NCBI GenBank assembly: GCA_020634855.1
Contig: JACKAU010000020.1
Span: forward strand, 83,633-147,632
Length of the DNA: 64,000 nt
Direction: 5' to 3'
From: Anaerolineales bacterium
GTDB lineage: Bacteria; Chloroflexota; Anaerolineae; 4572-78; J111
The stretch's first letter is position 1. Every line of letters begins with the position of its first letter. Of this stretch, positions 1 through 8,339 are shown piece after piece. The notes under the pieces were generated by a model. The model was given only the letters and a program-made list of their open reading frames with translations. It was not told where the DNA came from and did no database searches. The position numbers and the translations under genes are program-made.

Positions 1-1213
1 CAATTTGCCGCTGCGTTCCATCTTTGGTGATGATGGGGCTGATGTTTCCCAGCGTTCGGATTTCATTTAAGGCTTCTTTGAAAGCTGCTCTCGTTTTAGC
101 TTTGTGTTCGTCGGGGATAAAGGTTTCAATCCAATCTTCACCGCCGACGTTAGTTAACGTATAACCGGAAACCTGCTCCATATAGCGATTGAAGCGCACG
201 ATACGACCTTGGGTATCAAGCACTAAAATGATGACCTGGGCGGTTTCAATTAGCCCTTCGGCAAAGTCGCGTTCGCGCTGCAAGGCTTCCTTCATGTCCT
301 GCAGTTCGGTGATGTCCCGATTCATACCGACCAGCCCCTTTAGATGACCTTGGGTGTCGTGGAACGGGATTTTTGTGGTTAAGACCCAGCGCCGGCTACC
401 CGAGTCATGGTCAAGAATGGGTTCGCGATGACTGACCAAAGGTTGACCGGTGGTGAAGATGTCCTGTTCAGACTCAAAATATTGCCCGGCCAGTTCCGGC
501 GCAGTAAACTCAAACTCCGTCTTGCCAATGACTTCATCTTTTGAGCCTGCCCCAAGCTGGCGTCGCAGCGCCTCATTGACCAGTAAATAGCGACTTTTGA
601 CATCTTTGACGTAGATATAATCAGGTAGATTATCAATCAGGGTGAGCAGTAAATTTCGTTCGTCATCCAGCATTACCCGTATCTGTTTGCTTTCGGTAAT
701 GTCGGTGCAAGTTCCAATCCACTCCTCAAGGTCGTCAGGATAGTTAAAAATCGGTACGCCTCTAACCCGAAAATCGCGATAGACGGCGTCGTGTCTCAGG
801 ATGCGGAATTCAAGCTCAAACGGCTTTTGAGCCTCGATGGCCTGCTGCCAAATCTGTTGTACGTGGGGAACGTCATCGGGGTGAAGTGTATTGAGCCACC
901 CTTTACCTAGCAATGTTTCTTTGCTGCATCCGGCAAACTCCTGCCAAGTGGGGATTTCATCAACTACCCGACCGGTCGGGTCCGTACGCCAGACAATTTG
1001 AGCGGTAGCCGTTACCAGCGACCGATAGCGCCGTTCGCTGGCTCTTAATTCGGCTTCGGTTTGGCGGACCATCTCCTCCGGACGGATTAGGACGATCTGT
1101 TTGTTACCTAAGATAGTGGCGTCGATCTCACCGTGTTGTAACGCTTCAATAATCGCTTCCGCTCTTGATAACCGTGATGCCAACTCCTCGTAACTCAGCT
1201 CAAACTGTTCCAT
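1..1213 (-). CDS. Multi-PAS sensor protein, C-terminal part outside the window
   Basis: An open frame starts at the ATG at 1211-1213 and runs off the left edge after 404 codons. After a short helical lead (residues 1-55) there are three PAS-type modules at about 60-180, 185-305 and 310-404; the first two end in the usual GTCTDITE and GMNRDITE strands. PAS domains bind small ligands or cofactors and feed a signalling output, so a histidine kinase or diguanylate cyclase domain is expected beyond the edge, but none is visible. The start lies 10 bp after the kaiB stop on the same strand, so the two are probably one transcript. No membrane segment is seen, so the visible part looks cytoplasmic. 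Confidence 0.85.
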   Translation of the reverse strand, partial: MEQFELSYEELASRLSRAEAIIEALQHGEIDATILGNKQIVLIRPEEMVRQTEAELRASERRYRSLVTATAQIVWRTDPTGRVVDEIPTWQEFAGCSKETLLGKGWLNTLHPDDVPHVQQIWQQAIEAQKPFELEFRILRHDAVYRDFRVRGVPIFNYPDDLEEWIGTCTDITESKQIRVMLDDERNLLLTLIDNLPDYIYVKDVKSRYLLVNEALRRQLGAGSKDEVIGKTEFEFTAPELAGQYFESEQDIFTTGQPLVSHREPILDHDSGSRRWVLTTKIPFHDTQGHLKGLVGMNRDITELQDMKEALQRERDFAEGLIETAQVIILVLDTQGRIVRFNRYMEQVSGYTLTNVGGEDWIETFIPDEHKAKTRAAFKEALNEIRTLGNISPIITKDGTQRQI

Positions 1214-1223
1214 AGAGTGCGTC

Positions 1224-1523
1224 CTAACCATTTAGCCTCAATGCATCCAACACTCGTTGCGTATTACTCAAATTCCCAATAATCGTCACCTCTGGCCTGG
1301 GAGCGACCAGAACAAGCATTGGTGTAACCAAAACATGGTTTCTAACTGCGGCCTCAACGTTCTCTAGGACATCGATGACCTCCAATTGGTGGCGTCCGTT
1401 AAGGTAGTTATCGCAGATGTGCTTGAGATTAATCTTGGCTAGATAGGAGTTTCGCTCATCGCCCGCTACAAATAAGCGGAGAATATAATTTGTCTCTGAC
1501 CGATACGGCTCATTCATCGACAT
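1224..1523 (-). CDS. kaiB: KaiB-family protein (thioredoxin-like fold)
   Basis: This 99-residue protein matches KaiB in length and pattern: a first beta strand reading YILRLFVAG, a middle strand ending VIDVLENVE, the cis-proline motif TPML at about residues 68-71, and the segment IIGNLSNTQRVLDAL near the end. KaiB binds KaiC in the cyanobacterial clock. Outside cyanobacteria KaiB homologues are often found with PAS histidine kinases and may act in stress or redox timing. No kaiA or kaiC is in the window, and the direct neighbour is the PAS sensor 10 bp downstream. An alternative ATG two codons in is possible, because the Shine-Dalgarno sequence is weak for either. Confidence 0.88.
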   Translation of the reverse strand: MSMNEPYRSETNYILRLFVAGDERNSYLAKINLKHICDNYLNGRHQLEVIDVLENVEAAVRNHVLVTPMLVLVAPRPEVTIIGNLSNTQRVLDALRLNG

Positions 1524-1930
1524 ATTTTTGCCGGCTTTTCTTGATTATTTTGGCGGGTTAGGGCGGCTATACCCCTAAGGAAGATCCTCATCACCCGCGA
1601 AAAGCATATCACTGCTTCTGCTATTCGCCAAATTATTTATATCTATTCCTGCCAGGTGATCTCTCTATATTTAATGAAGCAGCCAGCCCATCAACAGTAT
1701 AAAGTAAAAACCAGGCCGCATGCGCTAGACATTTGTGGAGTATTTTTACTGGTCAACTATCTAGTTGAGCTTATTAACGTGACCATCTCCACCTGCGTGG
1801 CCTGGTTAAACTCTGCCACCGGTTGCTTCTCTGCTATCGAACCGATTTCCGCTATTTCCTAATTATCAATTATCGGTTACTATCCTCCGAAACAGAGCAG
1901 TTATCGTATTCTCATGCCTCAGGAGGACGT
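1524..1930. other. Spacer between divergent kaiB and nucleotidyltransferase genes
   Basis: About 400 bp separate two divergent genes, so promoters in both directions should lie here. An open frame at 1656-1862 has no Shine-Dalgarno sequence and no recognisable motif, and I do not call it. No strong hairpin was seen. Confidence 0.5.
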
Positions 1931-2716
1931 ATGGAAAAGCATCATCAAGAATCAATTGATAAATTTATAGCGATATATAAAAACGACCCTACTATCTTAG
2001 CCATACTCTTAGGCGGATCAATCGCTCATGGTTTTGCACAGACCGATGCTGATATTGATGTTTGTCTTATTGTGGATGCCGCAGAATTTCAACGGCGAAA
2101 GGCAGCCAACACGTTGGCCTTTAGTTTATGGGATATCTGTACGTATGACAATGGCTATATTGATTGTAAGGTGGTAGACCTGGACTTTTTAACCCAGATC
2201 GCCCAACACGGCAGCGACCCGGCCCGCTATGCCTTTCAGGATTGTCAGGTGCTTTTTTCCAAATTAGATCACCTTCAGAAATTATTGACCCAAATCGTGG
2301 TTTATCCCAAAGATAAAATCGATGAAAGAAGAAAACGATTTGCTTCTCAACTGCTGGCCTGGAAATGGTACTACAGCGAAGCCCTCAAGAAACAAAACAC
2401 CTATTTAGTTTTTCTATCATTACAGAAGATGGTTCTGTTCTCGAGCCGGATCGTTCTTAATGAGAACGAACTGTTGTATCCGTATCACAAATGGCTGTTG
2501 AAAGTGCTGGAGACGGCCGATAAAAAGCCGGCCGGTTTTCTTGAAAAGATTAATAACTTATTTGAAAACCATACCCTTGAGCGCGTAAACCACTTTTGCC
2601 TGGAAGTTTTGGCGTTCATCAACTTTACCGAACAAACGGTCGATTGGCCCAATTACTTCTTAAAAGACAGTGAGCAAAATTGGTTGGCGCATGAACCCCC
2701 CGTTGATGATTTGTAA
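1931..2716 (+). CDS. MNT-type nucleotidyltransferase domain protein
   Basis: A 261-residue protein. Residues 28-43 form the polymerase-beta-like nucleotidyltransferase signature: GGS at 28-30 followed by the metal-binding pair D41 and D43 (DADIDV). The rest is mostly helical, as in aminoglycoside adenylyltransferase-like and MNT-antitoxin-like proteins. The frame is open for 36 codons further upstream, but AGGAGG sits 5-10 bases before the ATG at 1931, which fixes this start. The gene stands alone, with kaiB divergent upstream and the AraC gene convergent 26 bp downstream. The substrate cannot be inferred; no HEPN partner is adjacent, so a toxin-antitoxin role is not supported. Confidence 0.7.
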   Translation: MEKHHQESIDKFIAIYKNDPTILAILLGGSIAHGFAQTDADIDVCLIVDAAEFQRRKAANTLAFSLWDICTYDNGYIDCKVVDLDFLTQIAQHGSDPARYAFQDCQVLFSKLDHLQKLLTQIVVYPKDKIDERRKRFASQLLAWKWYYSEALKKQNTYLVFLSLQKMVLFSSRIVLNENELLYPYHKWLLKVLETADKKPAGFLEKINNLFENHTLERVNHFCLEVLAFINFTEQTVDWPNYFLKDSEQNWLAHEPPVDDL

Positions 2717-2742
2717 ATGGGCAAATTGAAATTTTATGCGGC

Positions 2743-3705
2743 TTAGGGCGAGGTTTGTCTGGCGGCTTCTCGCAGCCGTTCCACATCACGCATCGGCGGC
2801 AGGCCAAAGAGCCGTTTGTACTCCCGATTGAAGTGCGAGGAGTCGCTATACCCCACCGAGAAGGCCGCGCTGGTGGCGTCGATGTCTTCGCCGAGCATCA
2901 GGCGGCGGGCCTCCTGGAGCCGGAGCTGCTTTTGAAACTGCAAGGGCGTCATCGCGGTGACGGCTTTGAAATGGTGGTGGAACCCCGAAACACTCATACC
3001 GACCTCCTGGGCGACGTCATCAATGCGCAGCGGTTGGTCGAAGCTTTTGCGGAGCCGCTCGATGGCTCTGGCGATGGGGGGCGTGAAGCCTGACATAATA
3101 GCGATATGACGCAGCCGATCACCTTGGCGCCCCATCAGCAGGCGGTAGATAATTTCTCGGTTGATCAGCGGCGAAAGGATCGGCGCTTCGCTTGGCGTGT
3201 CGATAAGCCGGACTAAGCGCACCACCGCGTCCAACAAAGTCGCATCTATCGTCGTTACGATAAGCGCTTTGGCGTCGGCATCGCTGGGCGGCGCGGTGTG
3301 TCCCGTCTCGGTCATCACCGAGCCGACGAGGGTGGGATCCAAGGCTAAGCGAAAACAGAGATACGGCCGCTCTTTTGAGGCTTCGATAATCCGACTGGTA
3401 ACGGGCAGTTCGACCGTGCCCAGACAATAATGATAGGGGTCGTACCGATAGTGCTCCTCGCCCAGATAGAGCTCTTTGCTGCCTTGAGCAATAACAGCCA
3501 AAGCCGGGTCGGCTATCCCATGCCCCATCTCCGTGGGCGAGGAATGGCGGTAGAGGCGAATGCCTGGCAGCGGCTCCACATTTCCCTCTTCGCGGATGGC
3601 CCGATTGATACGCTCCACCAGCTCGTCTCTGTTGGCCTGCGCCCTTTGCTCATCACGCTCTGCCTGTTGAGAATTTGATGAATTTAGTGCTGCTGCTTCA
3701 CCCAT
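2743..3705 (-). CDS. AraC-family transcriptional regulator
   Basis: A 320-residue protein. Residues ~40-190 match the AraC N-terminal ligand domain (AraC_N), with segments ALAVIAQGSKELYLGEE and RPYLCFRLALDP. Residues ~225-310 hold the two helix-turn-helix motifs, including DDVAQEVGMSVSGFHHHF and AFSVGYSDSSHFNREYKR. The frame opens earlier at a TTG (3756), but ATG 3703-3705 has an AGAGGA upstream and is preferred. Regulators of this subfamily commonly sit divergent from an aldo/keto reductase gene. Here the divergent partner is the pseudogene at 3835, so the regulator may have lost its direct target; the cupin and second reductase downstream could still be in its regulon. Confidence 0.88.
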   Translation of the reverse strand: MGEAAALNSSNSQQAERDEQRAQANRDELVERINRAIREEGNVEPLPGIRLYRHSSPTEMGHGIADPALAVIAQGSKELYLGEEHYRYDPYHYCLGTVELPVTSRIIEASKERPYLCFRLALDPTLVGSVMTETGHTAPPSDADAKALIVTTIDATLLDAVVRLVRLIDTPSEAPILSPLINREIIYRLLMGRQGDRLRHIAIMSGFTPPIARAIERLRKSFDQPLRIDDVAQEVGMSVSGFHHHFKAVTAMTPLQFQKQLRLQEARRLMLGEDIDATSAAFSVGYSDSSHFNREYKRLFGLPPMRDVERLREAARQTSP

Positions 3706-3834
3706 TTTTACACATTCCTCTGAGGTTTTACAGAATCGTACAATGATCTTCGACAATTATTATATCATCCCGCCCGCTAAGATGCTAGACTATAGCTAAA
3801 TCAAACGAAGTATGCTTACAGTCAGGAGATAAAA

Positions 3835-4432
3835 ATGCAGAAACGACAACTTGGCAACAGCAATTTAGAAGTCTCGGCGCTCGGGCTGGGCTGTATGCGG
3901 ATGACCTTAAGGCAAAGTCAAACACTTTGGCCTGTCTGAGTCGAACGCCGAGCAGATCCGCCGGGCGCACGCGGTACAACCCGTCACCGCGCTACAAAGC
4001 GAATATTCAATCTGGTGGACCCCAATTGAAGAAGAAATTTTGCCGACCTGCGAAGAACTGGGCATCGGTCTGGTCCCCTACAGCCCGCTGGGTCGCGGCT
4101 ACTTGACCGGCAAGATTGACGAAAATCAGACCTTCGCCGATAACGACATTCGCAAAGGCAATCCTCGCTTTACGACGGAGGCCATCAGAGCCAACCGCGT
4201 GGTGGTTGAATTGCTGGAGCGGATAGGGACAGAAAAGGGAGCCACGCCCGCCCAGATTGCCCTGGTCTAGCTGCTGGCCCAAAAACCGTGGATCGTGCCT
4301 ATTCCCGGCTCGCGCAAGCTCGAACGCCTCGATGAAAACATCGGCGCGGCGGCCATCGAATTAACGGCCCAGGATCTCCATGAAATCAAAGCAGCCATGG
4401 CTCAAATTACAGTGATTGGTCACCGCTATTAA
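3835..4432 (+). pseudogene. Aldo/keto reductase pseudogene (internal deletion plus nonsense codon)
   Basis: The first 26 codons read as the N-terminus of an aldo/keto reductase (RQLGNSNLEVSALGLGCMR). At about 3910 the homology jumps, in a different frame, to the middle of the same family (GKVKHFGLSESNAEQIRRA, then QSEYSIWW), so roughly 110-120 codons carrying the catalytic Asp, Tyr, Lys and His are missing. A further in-frame TAG at 4268-4270 stands where the family has Trp (ALVWLLAQ), after which homology continues to the TAA at 4430-4432. A good Shine-Dalgarno (AGGAG) still precedes the ATG. The gene is dead as a reductase. Confidence 0.88.
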
Positions 4433-4436
4433 CCCA

Positions 4437-4506
4437 GGCAGTAAGGAATAAGGAGGCAGGAGTAAAGTCTTTCATTCCCTTAATCCCTACTACCTACCCC
4501 CCTTAC
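4437..4506. repeat. Heptamer array with complementary arms
   Basis: Ten degenerate 7-mers in perfect phase: GGCAGTA, AGGAATA, AGGAGGC, AGGAGTA, then the pyrimidine-rich arm TCATTCC, CTTAATC, CCTACTA, CCTACCC. The arms can partly pair. This fills the space behind the dead reductase gene and is one of the family of arrays described in the findings. Confidence 0.75.
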
Positions 4507-4582
4507 CCTCGGTTTGAACATATAAGGCGGCAACTTAAGTGGTTAACACAACGAATTATTTCACCCAAGGAAGTTTATAAAA

Positions 4583-4978
4583 ATGGACATCAAACGAAAT
4601 GGCTCACAACCTTCCGCCAAAGGACCGGCCGACTGGTTTACCGGCGCGGTACGGATTGACCCTCTATTCCAGACCTCCGCTCCGGCTCGCGCTGGCGGGG
4701 CCAGCGTCACCTTCGAGCCGGGCGCTCGAACCGCCTGGCACACCCATCCGTTAGGTCAAACCCTAATTGTCACCGCCGGCTGCGGACGGGTCCAGCGCGA
4801 GGGCGGTCCCATTGAGGAGATCCGTCCCGGCGATGTGATCTGGTTCCCCCCAGGCGAGAAGCATTGGCACGGCGCCGCGCCCACCACGGCGATGACTCAC
4901 ATTGCCATTCAGGAAGCCCTCGACGGTAAAGCGGTTGAGTGGCTGGAACACGTCAGCGACGAACAGTATCTAAAATAA
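4583..4978 (+). CDS. Small cupin-domain protein
   Basis: A 131-residue single-domain cupin. Cupin motif 1 supplies H53, H55 and Q59 (WHTHPLGQ) and motif 2 supplies H94, H96 and H106 (GEKHWHGAAP), enough ligands for one divalent metal. The pattern, including FEPGARTAWHTHPLGQT, is that of the cupin family often annotated as (R)-mandelonitrile lyase-like or carboxymuconolactone decarboxylase-associated; actual activity is unknown. The start follows AAGGAAG. It lies 27 bp before the next aldo/keto reductase gene, so the two are probably co-transcribed. Confidence 0.85.
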   Translation: MDIKRNGSQPSAKGPADWFTGAVRIDPLFQTSAPARAGGASVTFEPGARTAWHTHPLGQTLIVTAGCGRVQREGGPIEEIRPGDVIWFPPGEKHWHGAAPTTAMTHIAIQEALDGKAVEWLEHVSDEQYLK

Positions 4979-5005
4979 AATCAAGATCTCTAAAGGAGAA
5001 TTATT

Positions 5006-5872
5006 ATGATCTTGGAAGAAAAATACACACTATCTAATGGAGTAGAGATTCCAAAACTAGGCCTCGGAACATGGTTTATCAACGACACAGATATCGTCCA
5101 GGCCGTGAAAGATGCGGCAAAAATTGGCTATCGCCATGTTGATACCGCCCAGGCGTATCAAAATGAACGTGGTGTCGGGGAGGGCATCAGCGCAAGTGGT
5201 GTAAAAAGAGAAGACATGTTCGTGACCACAAAACTTGCCGCAGAAGTCAAGTCTTATAAAGAGGCGGTTGCATCCATTGATAATTCACTTAAAATATTAG
5301 GGCTTGATTATATTGACCTGATGATCATTCACAGCCCAAAACCTTGGACGGAATTCCACAAAGATGATCCTTTCTTTGAAGGAAATCGTGAAGCATGGCG
5401 AGCGCTTGAGGAAGCCTATCAAGCCGGAAAACTGCGGGCTATTGGTCTTTCGAACTTCGAAAAAGCCGATCTCGATAACATCCTTGCATCTTGTACGGTA
5501 AAACCCATGGTCAACCAGATCTTGGCGCATATCAGTAATACACCGAAAGAAATGATCCAATATGCGCAAGACAACGGGATCTTGGTCGAAGCGTATTCAC
5601 CGGTGGCCCACGGAGAGTTGATGAAAAATCAGGAAGTACTCAACATCGCCGAAAAATATGGTGTTACGGCGCCACAGTTAGGTATTCGCTATGTGTTGCA
5701 GCTTGGTCTGCTGCCATTACCCAAAACGGCAAATCCGGCCCATATGAAAAACAATGCCGATGTGGATTTTGTGATTTCAGATGAGGATATGGAATTCTTG
5801 AAAAATATGGAACCCATCGAAGATTATGGAGATGCCAGCATGTTCCCTGTGTACGGGGGAAAATTGGAATAA
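5006..5872 (+). CDS. Aldo/keto reductase (2,5-diketogluconate reductase type)
   Basis: An intact 288-residue NAD(P)H-dependent carbonyl reductase. The catalytic tetrad is complete: D46 and Y51 (HVDTAQAYQNE), K76 (VTTKL) and H109 (LMIIHSP). The TIM-barrel strands continue with AIGLSNFEKADL and LPKTANPAHMKNNADV near the cofactor phosphate site. Length fits the AKR3/AKR5 group. AAAGGAG precedes the ATG at 5006. It differs clearly from the broken reductase upstream, so it is not a simple duplicate. It probably shares a transcript with the cupin gene. Substrate unknown. Confidence 0.9.
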   Translation: MILEEKYTLSNGVEIPKLGLGTWFINDTDIVQAVKDAAKIGYRHVDTAQAYQNERGVGEGISASGVKREDMFVTTKLAAEVKSYKEAVASIDNSLKILGLDYIDLMIIHSPKPWTEFHKDDPFFEGNREAWRALEEAYQAGKLRAIGLSNFEKADLDNILASCTVKPMVNQILAHISNTPKEMIQYAQDNGILVEAYSPVAHGELMKNQEVLNIAEKYGVTAPQLGIRYVLQLGLLPLPKTANPAHMKNNADVDFVISDEDMEFLKNMEPIEDYGDASMFPVYGGKLE

Positions 5873-5926
5873 TCACGCTTCTTAACGTTAATGGACACAT
5901 TCATAAATTGACCTTAAAATAATAAC

Positions 5927-6033
5927 CAACAGGGTCACAAAGTTGCAAGGTCACAAATATAAATTTGTGTGACTTACAACCCTGTTACCTTGCAACCCTG
6001 CAACCTTGCAACCCTGTTACTTTGCTACCTTGT
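5927..6033. repeat. Octamer array with complementary arm
   Basis: The right half is a run of 8-mers alternating ACCCTGTT, ACCTTGCA, ACCCTGCA, ACCTTGCA, ACCCTGTT and ACTTTGCT. The left half (5927-5958) carries the complementary sense, CAGGGTCACAAAGTTGCAAGG, so the region can fold on itself. An in-frame ATG upstream at 5965 would translate part of this repeat, one reason to prefer the downstream start of the next gene. Confidence 0.75.
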
Positions 6034-6060
6034 ATCCGAAACCTATTAAGGAGATTAATC

Positions 6061-6945
6061 ATGCATGTTGGATTACAAATTCCGTCTTTTAAGTATCCCG
6101 GCGGCGCGGCTGCTATTCGCCCCAAACTGAAAGAAATCGTCACCACCGCCGAAGAGGCCGGTTTTTACAGCCTCTGGGTTATGGATCATTACTATCAAAT
6201 CAAGGGGTTGTTCGGCGAAGCCTATACCGACCCGATGCTGGAAAGCTACACCACGCTCGGATATTTTGCCGGATTAACGGAAAAAGCCTATCTCGGCGTC
6301 CTGATAACCGGCGTTATTTATCGCCATCCCGCCGTTCTGCTGAAGATGGTCAACACCCTCGATATTCTCTCCGGTGGTCGGGCTTATCTCGGCATTGGCG
6401 CGGCCTGGTATGAAGACGAAGCCAAAGGCTATGGTATCCCCTACCCGTCAACCTCAGAGCGCTTCGAGCAACTGGAAGACACGTTGCAACTGGCCAAGGC
6501 GCTCTGGGCCGGTGATGAGGCCTCCTTTGAGGGTCAGCATTTTTCTGTGCCGGCCATCACCAACAATCCCCGCCCAATCTCAAACCCGCATCCACGTATT
6601 ATGATTGGCGGTACCGGCCCCAAGAAGACCCTACGCATGGTGGCTGAATATGCGGATGCCTGCAATATCGGCGCTTGGGTCGGACCGGAAAACATGCAAA
6701 AATCGCTCGACATCCTCAAAGACCATTGTGAGACTCTGGGCCGCGATTACGACGCCATCGAAAAAACGTGTCTCGATACCGCGCATCTGTCCGGGAATGA
6801 TACGGTCGCTAGCCTCATCAGTCGCCTCAAGGATCTCTCTGCCATGGGCTTCACCCACGCCATATTTAATATGCCGGATGTTTACGAGATTACGCCGCTC
6901 GAAACCTTTGCCAAAGAGATCATCCCGGCCATAGCCGGACTCTAA
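6061..6945 (+). CDS. LLM-class, probably F420-dependent, oxidoreductase
   Basis: A 294-residue luciferase-like monooxygenase family protein. Recognisable segments are HVGLQIPSF at the N-terminus, GFYSLWVMDHYYQ (the DH of the flavin/F420 site), VLITGVIYRHPAVLLKMV, LDILSGGRAYLGIGAAWYEDE and PRIMIGGTGPKKTLRMVAEYAD. These are the standard strands of the TIM barrel that binds F420 or FMN. The frame is open from 5965 but the ATG at 6061 follows AAGGAG and avoids translating the octamer repeat. Substrate unknown. No F420-synthesis gene is in the window. Confidence 0.87.
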   Translation: MHVGLQIPSFKYPGGAAAIRPKLKEIVTTAEEAGFYSLWVMDHYYQIKGLFGEAYTDPMLESYTTLGYFAGLTEKAYLGVLITGVIYRHPAVLLKMVNTLDILSGGRAYLGIGAAWYEDEAKGYGIPYPSTSERFEQLEDTLQLAKALWAGDEASFEGQHFSVPAITNNPRPISNPHPRIMIGGTGPKKTLRMVAEYADACNIGAWVGPENMQKSLDILKDHCETLGRDYDAIEKTCLDTAHLSGNDTVASLISRLKDLSAMGFTHAIFNMPDVYEITPLETFAKEIIPAIAGL

Positions 6946-7075
6946 ACAGACTTTACACTGCCATAGCTATCATAAGGAAGGGGCATAAAATAACTTCCGC
7001 TGTTCGAGACGCGTCATTTCGTAGCCGCAGGCGGAGAAATCCAAAACCCGGACAAGCCGGCACCAAAAAGGATTT

Positions 7076-7153
7076 AACGCTAAAGACGCTAAAGTCGCAA
7101 AGGATATATAAAAAGCGTTGGCGGCTTTAGCGCCCTTTGCGTCTCTTGCGTTT
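7076..7153. repeat. Nonamer array forming an imperfect hairpin
   Basis: The left arm is ACGCTAAAG, ACGCTAAAG, TCGCAAAGG in 9-base phase; the right arm, TTTAGCGCC, CTTTGCGTC, TCTTGCGTT, is largely its complement. It lies behind the LLM gene and could act as a terminator-like hairpin, though no T-tract follows. Confidence 0.6.
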
Positions 7154-7191
7154 AGATACCCGCCCCCACTTCTTCATTACGAACCATAGGC

Positions 7192-7368
7192 CAAGCCGAG
7201 ATTGATCCAGCCGTCAGGGTACTCAATAAACCCAGGCCGAAGGATTGATCTCGGCTTTTTGCTAGTAAGCTGGCTTTTCTTCAAGAGAAATTCTGTTTGC
7301 TAGGGGGAAAAGACTTGCTATAGAAAAATCTCTGCGGAATTGAATAGGATTATTATATGGGTCTTATC
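7192..7368. repeat. Direct-repeat element, copy 1 (structured, ~175 bp)
   Basis: Begins with AAGCCGAGATTGATCC and closes its first stem with GGATTGATCTCGGCTT followed by TTT at 7241-7260; as RNA the two arms pair over 16 bases with two G-U pairs. A second conserved block, centred on GCTATAGAAAAATCT, lies at 7317-7332. A diverged copy (about 80 percent identical by eye) lies at 8530-8703, and the HNH cassette sits between the two. The stem plus T-run could terminate transcription, but the conserved distal block suggests a larger element. Confidence 0.7.
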
Positions 7369-7380
7369 ACTTCGTGTATT

Positions 7381-7824
7381 TCAGCCATCTTTATCCATGG
7401 CTGAAGGAGGATGTTCTCCCATTGTATAGAGGACTTGTCGTAAGTTTACTAAGCCTGCTCGATTCAACTGCAAGGCTTCTATTGTCGCCCTTCCTATCGC
7501 GGTCACGCCCACCATTACCGTAAAGTTATCACTCCACCGAAAGTGATCTTCCCACCGCTGTTGTCTTGGATGGTACAACATCACCCTCTCACCGCTCACA
7601 GGATCATAGCCTTCCGTTTTGGTATACTTGTGGCTGTTGCACCCCTGACAAGCTAAGGCCAGATTATCTAAGCGCGTTTTCCCGCTCTGACTCCGAGGCT
7701 TAATATGCTCAACCGAAAATGATTGCGTGGCAAACCGCATTTGACTGCAACAGTATTCACAACACCCCCTTGCCCGTTCCATCACTGCTTGTCTTTGCCG
7801 GGCCGTTACGCGTGGCTCAAGCAT
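7381..7824 (-). CDS. HNH endonuclease
   Basis: A 147-residue protein with a clear HNH module: paired cysteines C22 and C25 (CCEYC), H40 in VEHIKPRS, N54 in TRLDNLALA, and C59 and C62 with the terminal H65 (CQGCNSHK). The tail contains a WEDHFRW motif often seen in this small HNH group. HNH enzymes nick or cut DNA with a beta-beta-alpha metal site. The start overlaps the stop of the upstream 133-residue gene by 8 bp, so the pair is translationally coupled. With no other domain it could be a homing, defence or repair nuclease. The two-gene arrangement is familiar to me from cyanobacterial genomes, but no function is established that I know of. Confidence 0.87.
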   Translation of the reverse strand: MLEPRVTARQRQAVMERARGCCEYCCSQMRFATQSFSVEHIKPRSQSGKTRLDNLALACQGCNSHKYTKTEGYDPVSGERVMLYHPRQQRWEDHFRWSDNFTVMVGVTAIGRATIEALQLNRAGLVNLRQVLYTMGEHPPSAMDKDG

Positions 7825-8218
7825 AAGCTGGCGGATGAATCCCTAACTCGTCCATCAATTTTGTCAGCGATGTGCCTCGATAACGCGCTAGCTCGACCAG
7901 ATAGTGTATCCGCTGCGCATCTGACTTTTCAATTTGGTCAGTTAGCGCTAAGAGTTCTTGATGTTCTTCAGCCGACAAGGTTTCGGCTTGCCGTTTAGCC
8001 ACAAGGTCATCAAGGCGTTGCTGAACCGCAACGGGTAAGCTCTGGTTGATCTTGAGCAACAGCTCCGTTTCATCTAAAGATAAACTAGGCGCTTTACGTT
8101 GGGCCTGTAAAGCAATAACCTGAGACATCAATTGTTCCAGGTCGGCTAAGCTTAATTGCTCTACCGCTTTCAACAATTCATCAAAAGGTAGCTCTGTTTT
8201 AACGTGAATGGTGGACAT
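7817..8218 (-). CDS. Small helical protein coupled to the HNH endonuclease
   Basis: A 133-residue, strongly helical and charged protein with no catalytic motif. Blocks such as LPFDELLKAVEQLSLADLEQ, VIALQAQRKAPSLS, LLLKINQSLP, KRQAETLSAEEHQELLALTD and SLTKLMDELGI suggest two helical hairpins. The ATG at 8218 follows AAGGAA. Its last codons overlap the HNH start, so both proteins are probably made in fixed ratio. By analogy with other coupled small-protein/nuclease pairs it may bind, target or restrain the nuclease; this is inference. I recall near-identical layouts in cyanobacteria, unverified here. Confidence 0.75.
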   Translation of the reverse strand: MSTIHVKTELPFDELLKAVEQLSLADLEQLMSQVIALQAQRKAPSLSLDETELLLKINQSLPVAVQQRLDDLVAKRQAETLSAEEHQELLALTDQIEKSDAQRIHYLVELARYRGTSLTKLMDELGIHPPAYA

Positions 8219-8339
8219 AGGTTATTCCTTCTCACCGGCTAATTTACTGCTGTCGTTTCATAATTGTACCACACCTAGCCACAAACCCGTAAAATTTCTC
8301 GAATTTGGATACCCCCAAAATTTTTATATAGATCACGAT

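Noticed and set aside
1656..1862. 68-codon frame before the nucleotidyltransferase gene
   Set aside because: No Shine-Dalgarno sequence and no motif; it overlaps the likely promoter region.
1931..2716. MNT antitoxin of a HEPN/MNT toxin-antitoxin pair
   Set aside because: No HEPN-domain partner is adjacent, and the protein is longer than minimal MNT antitoxins.
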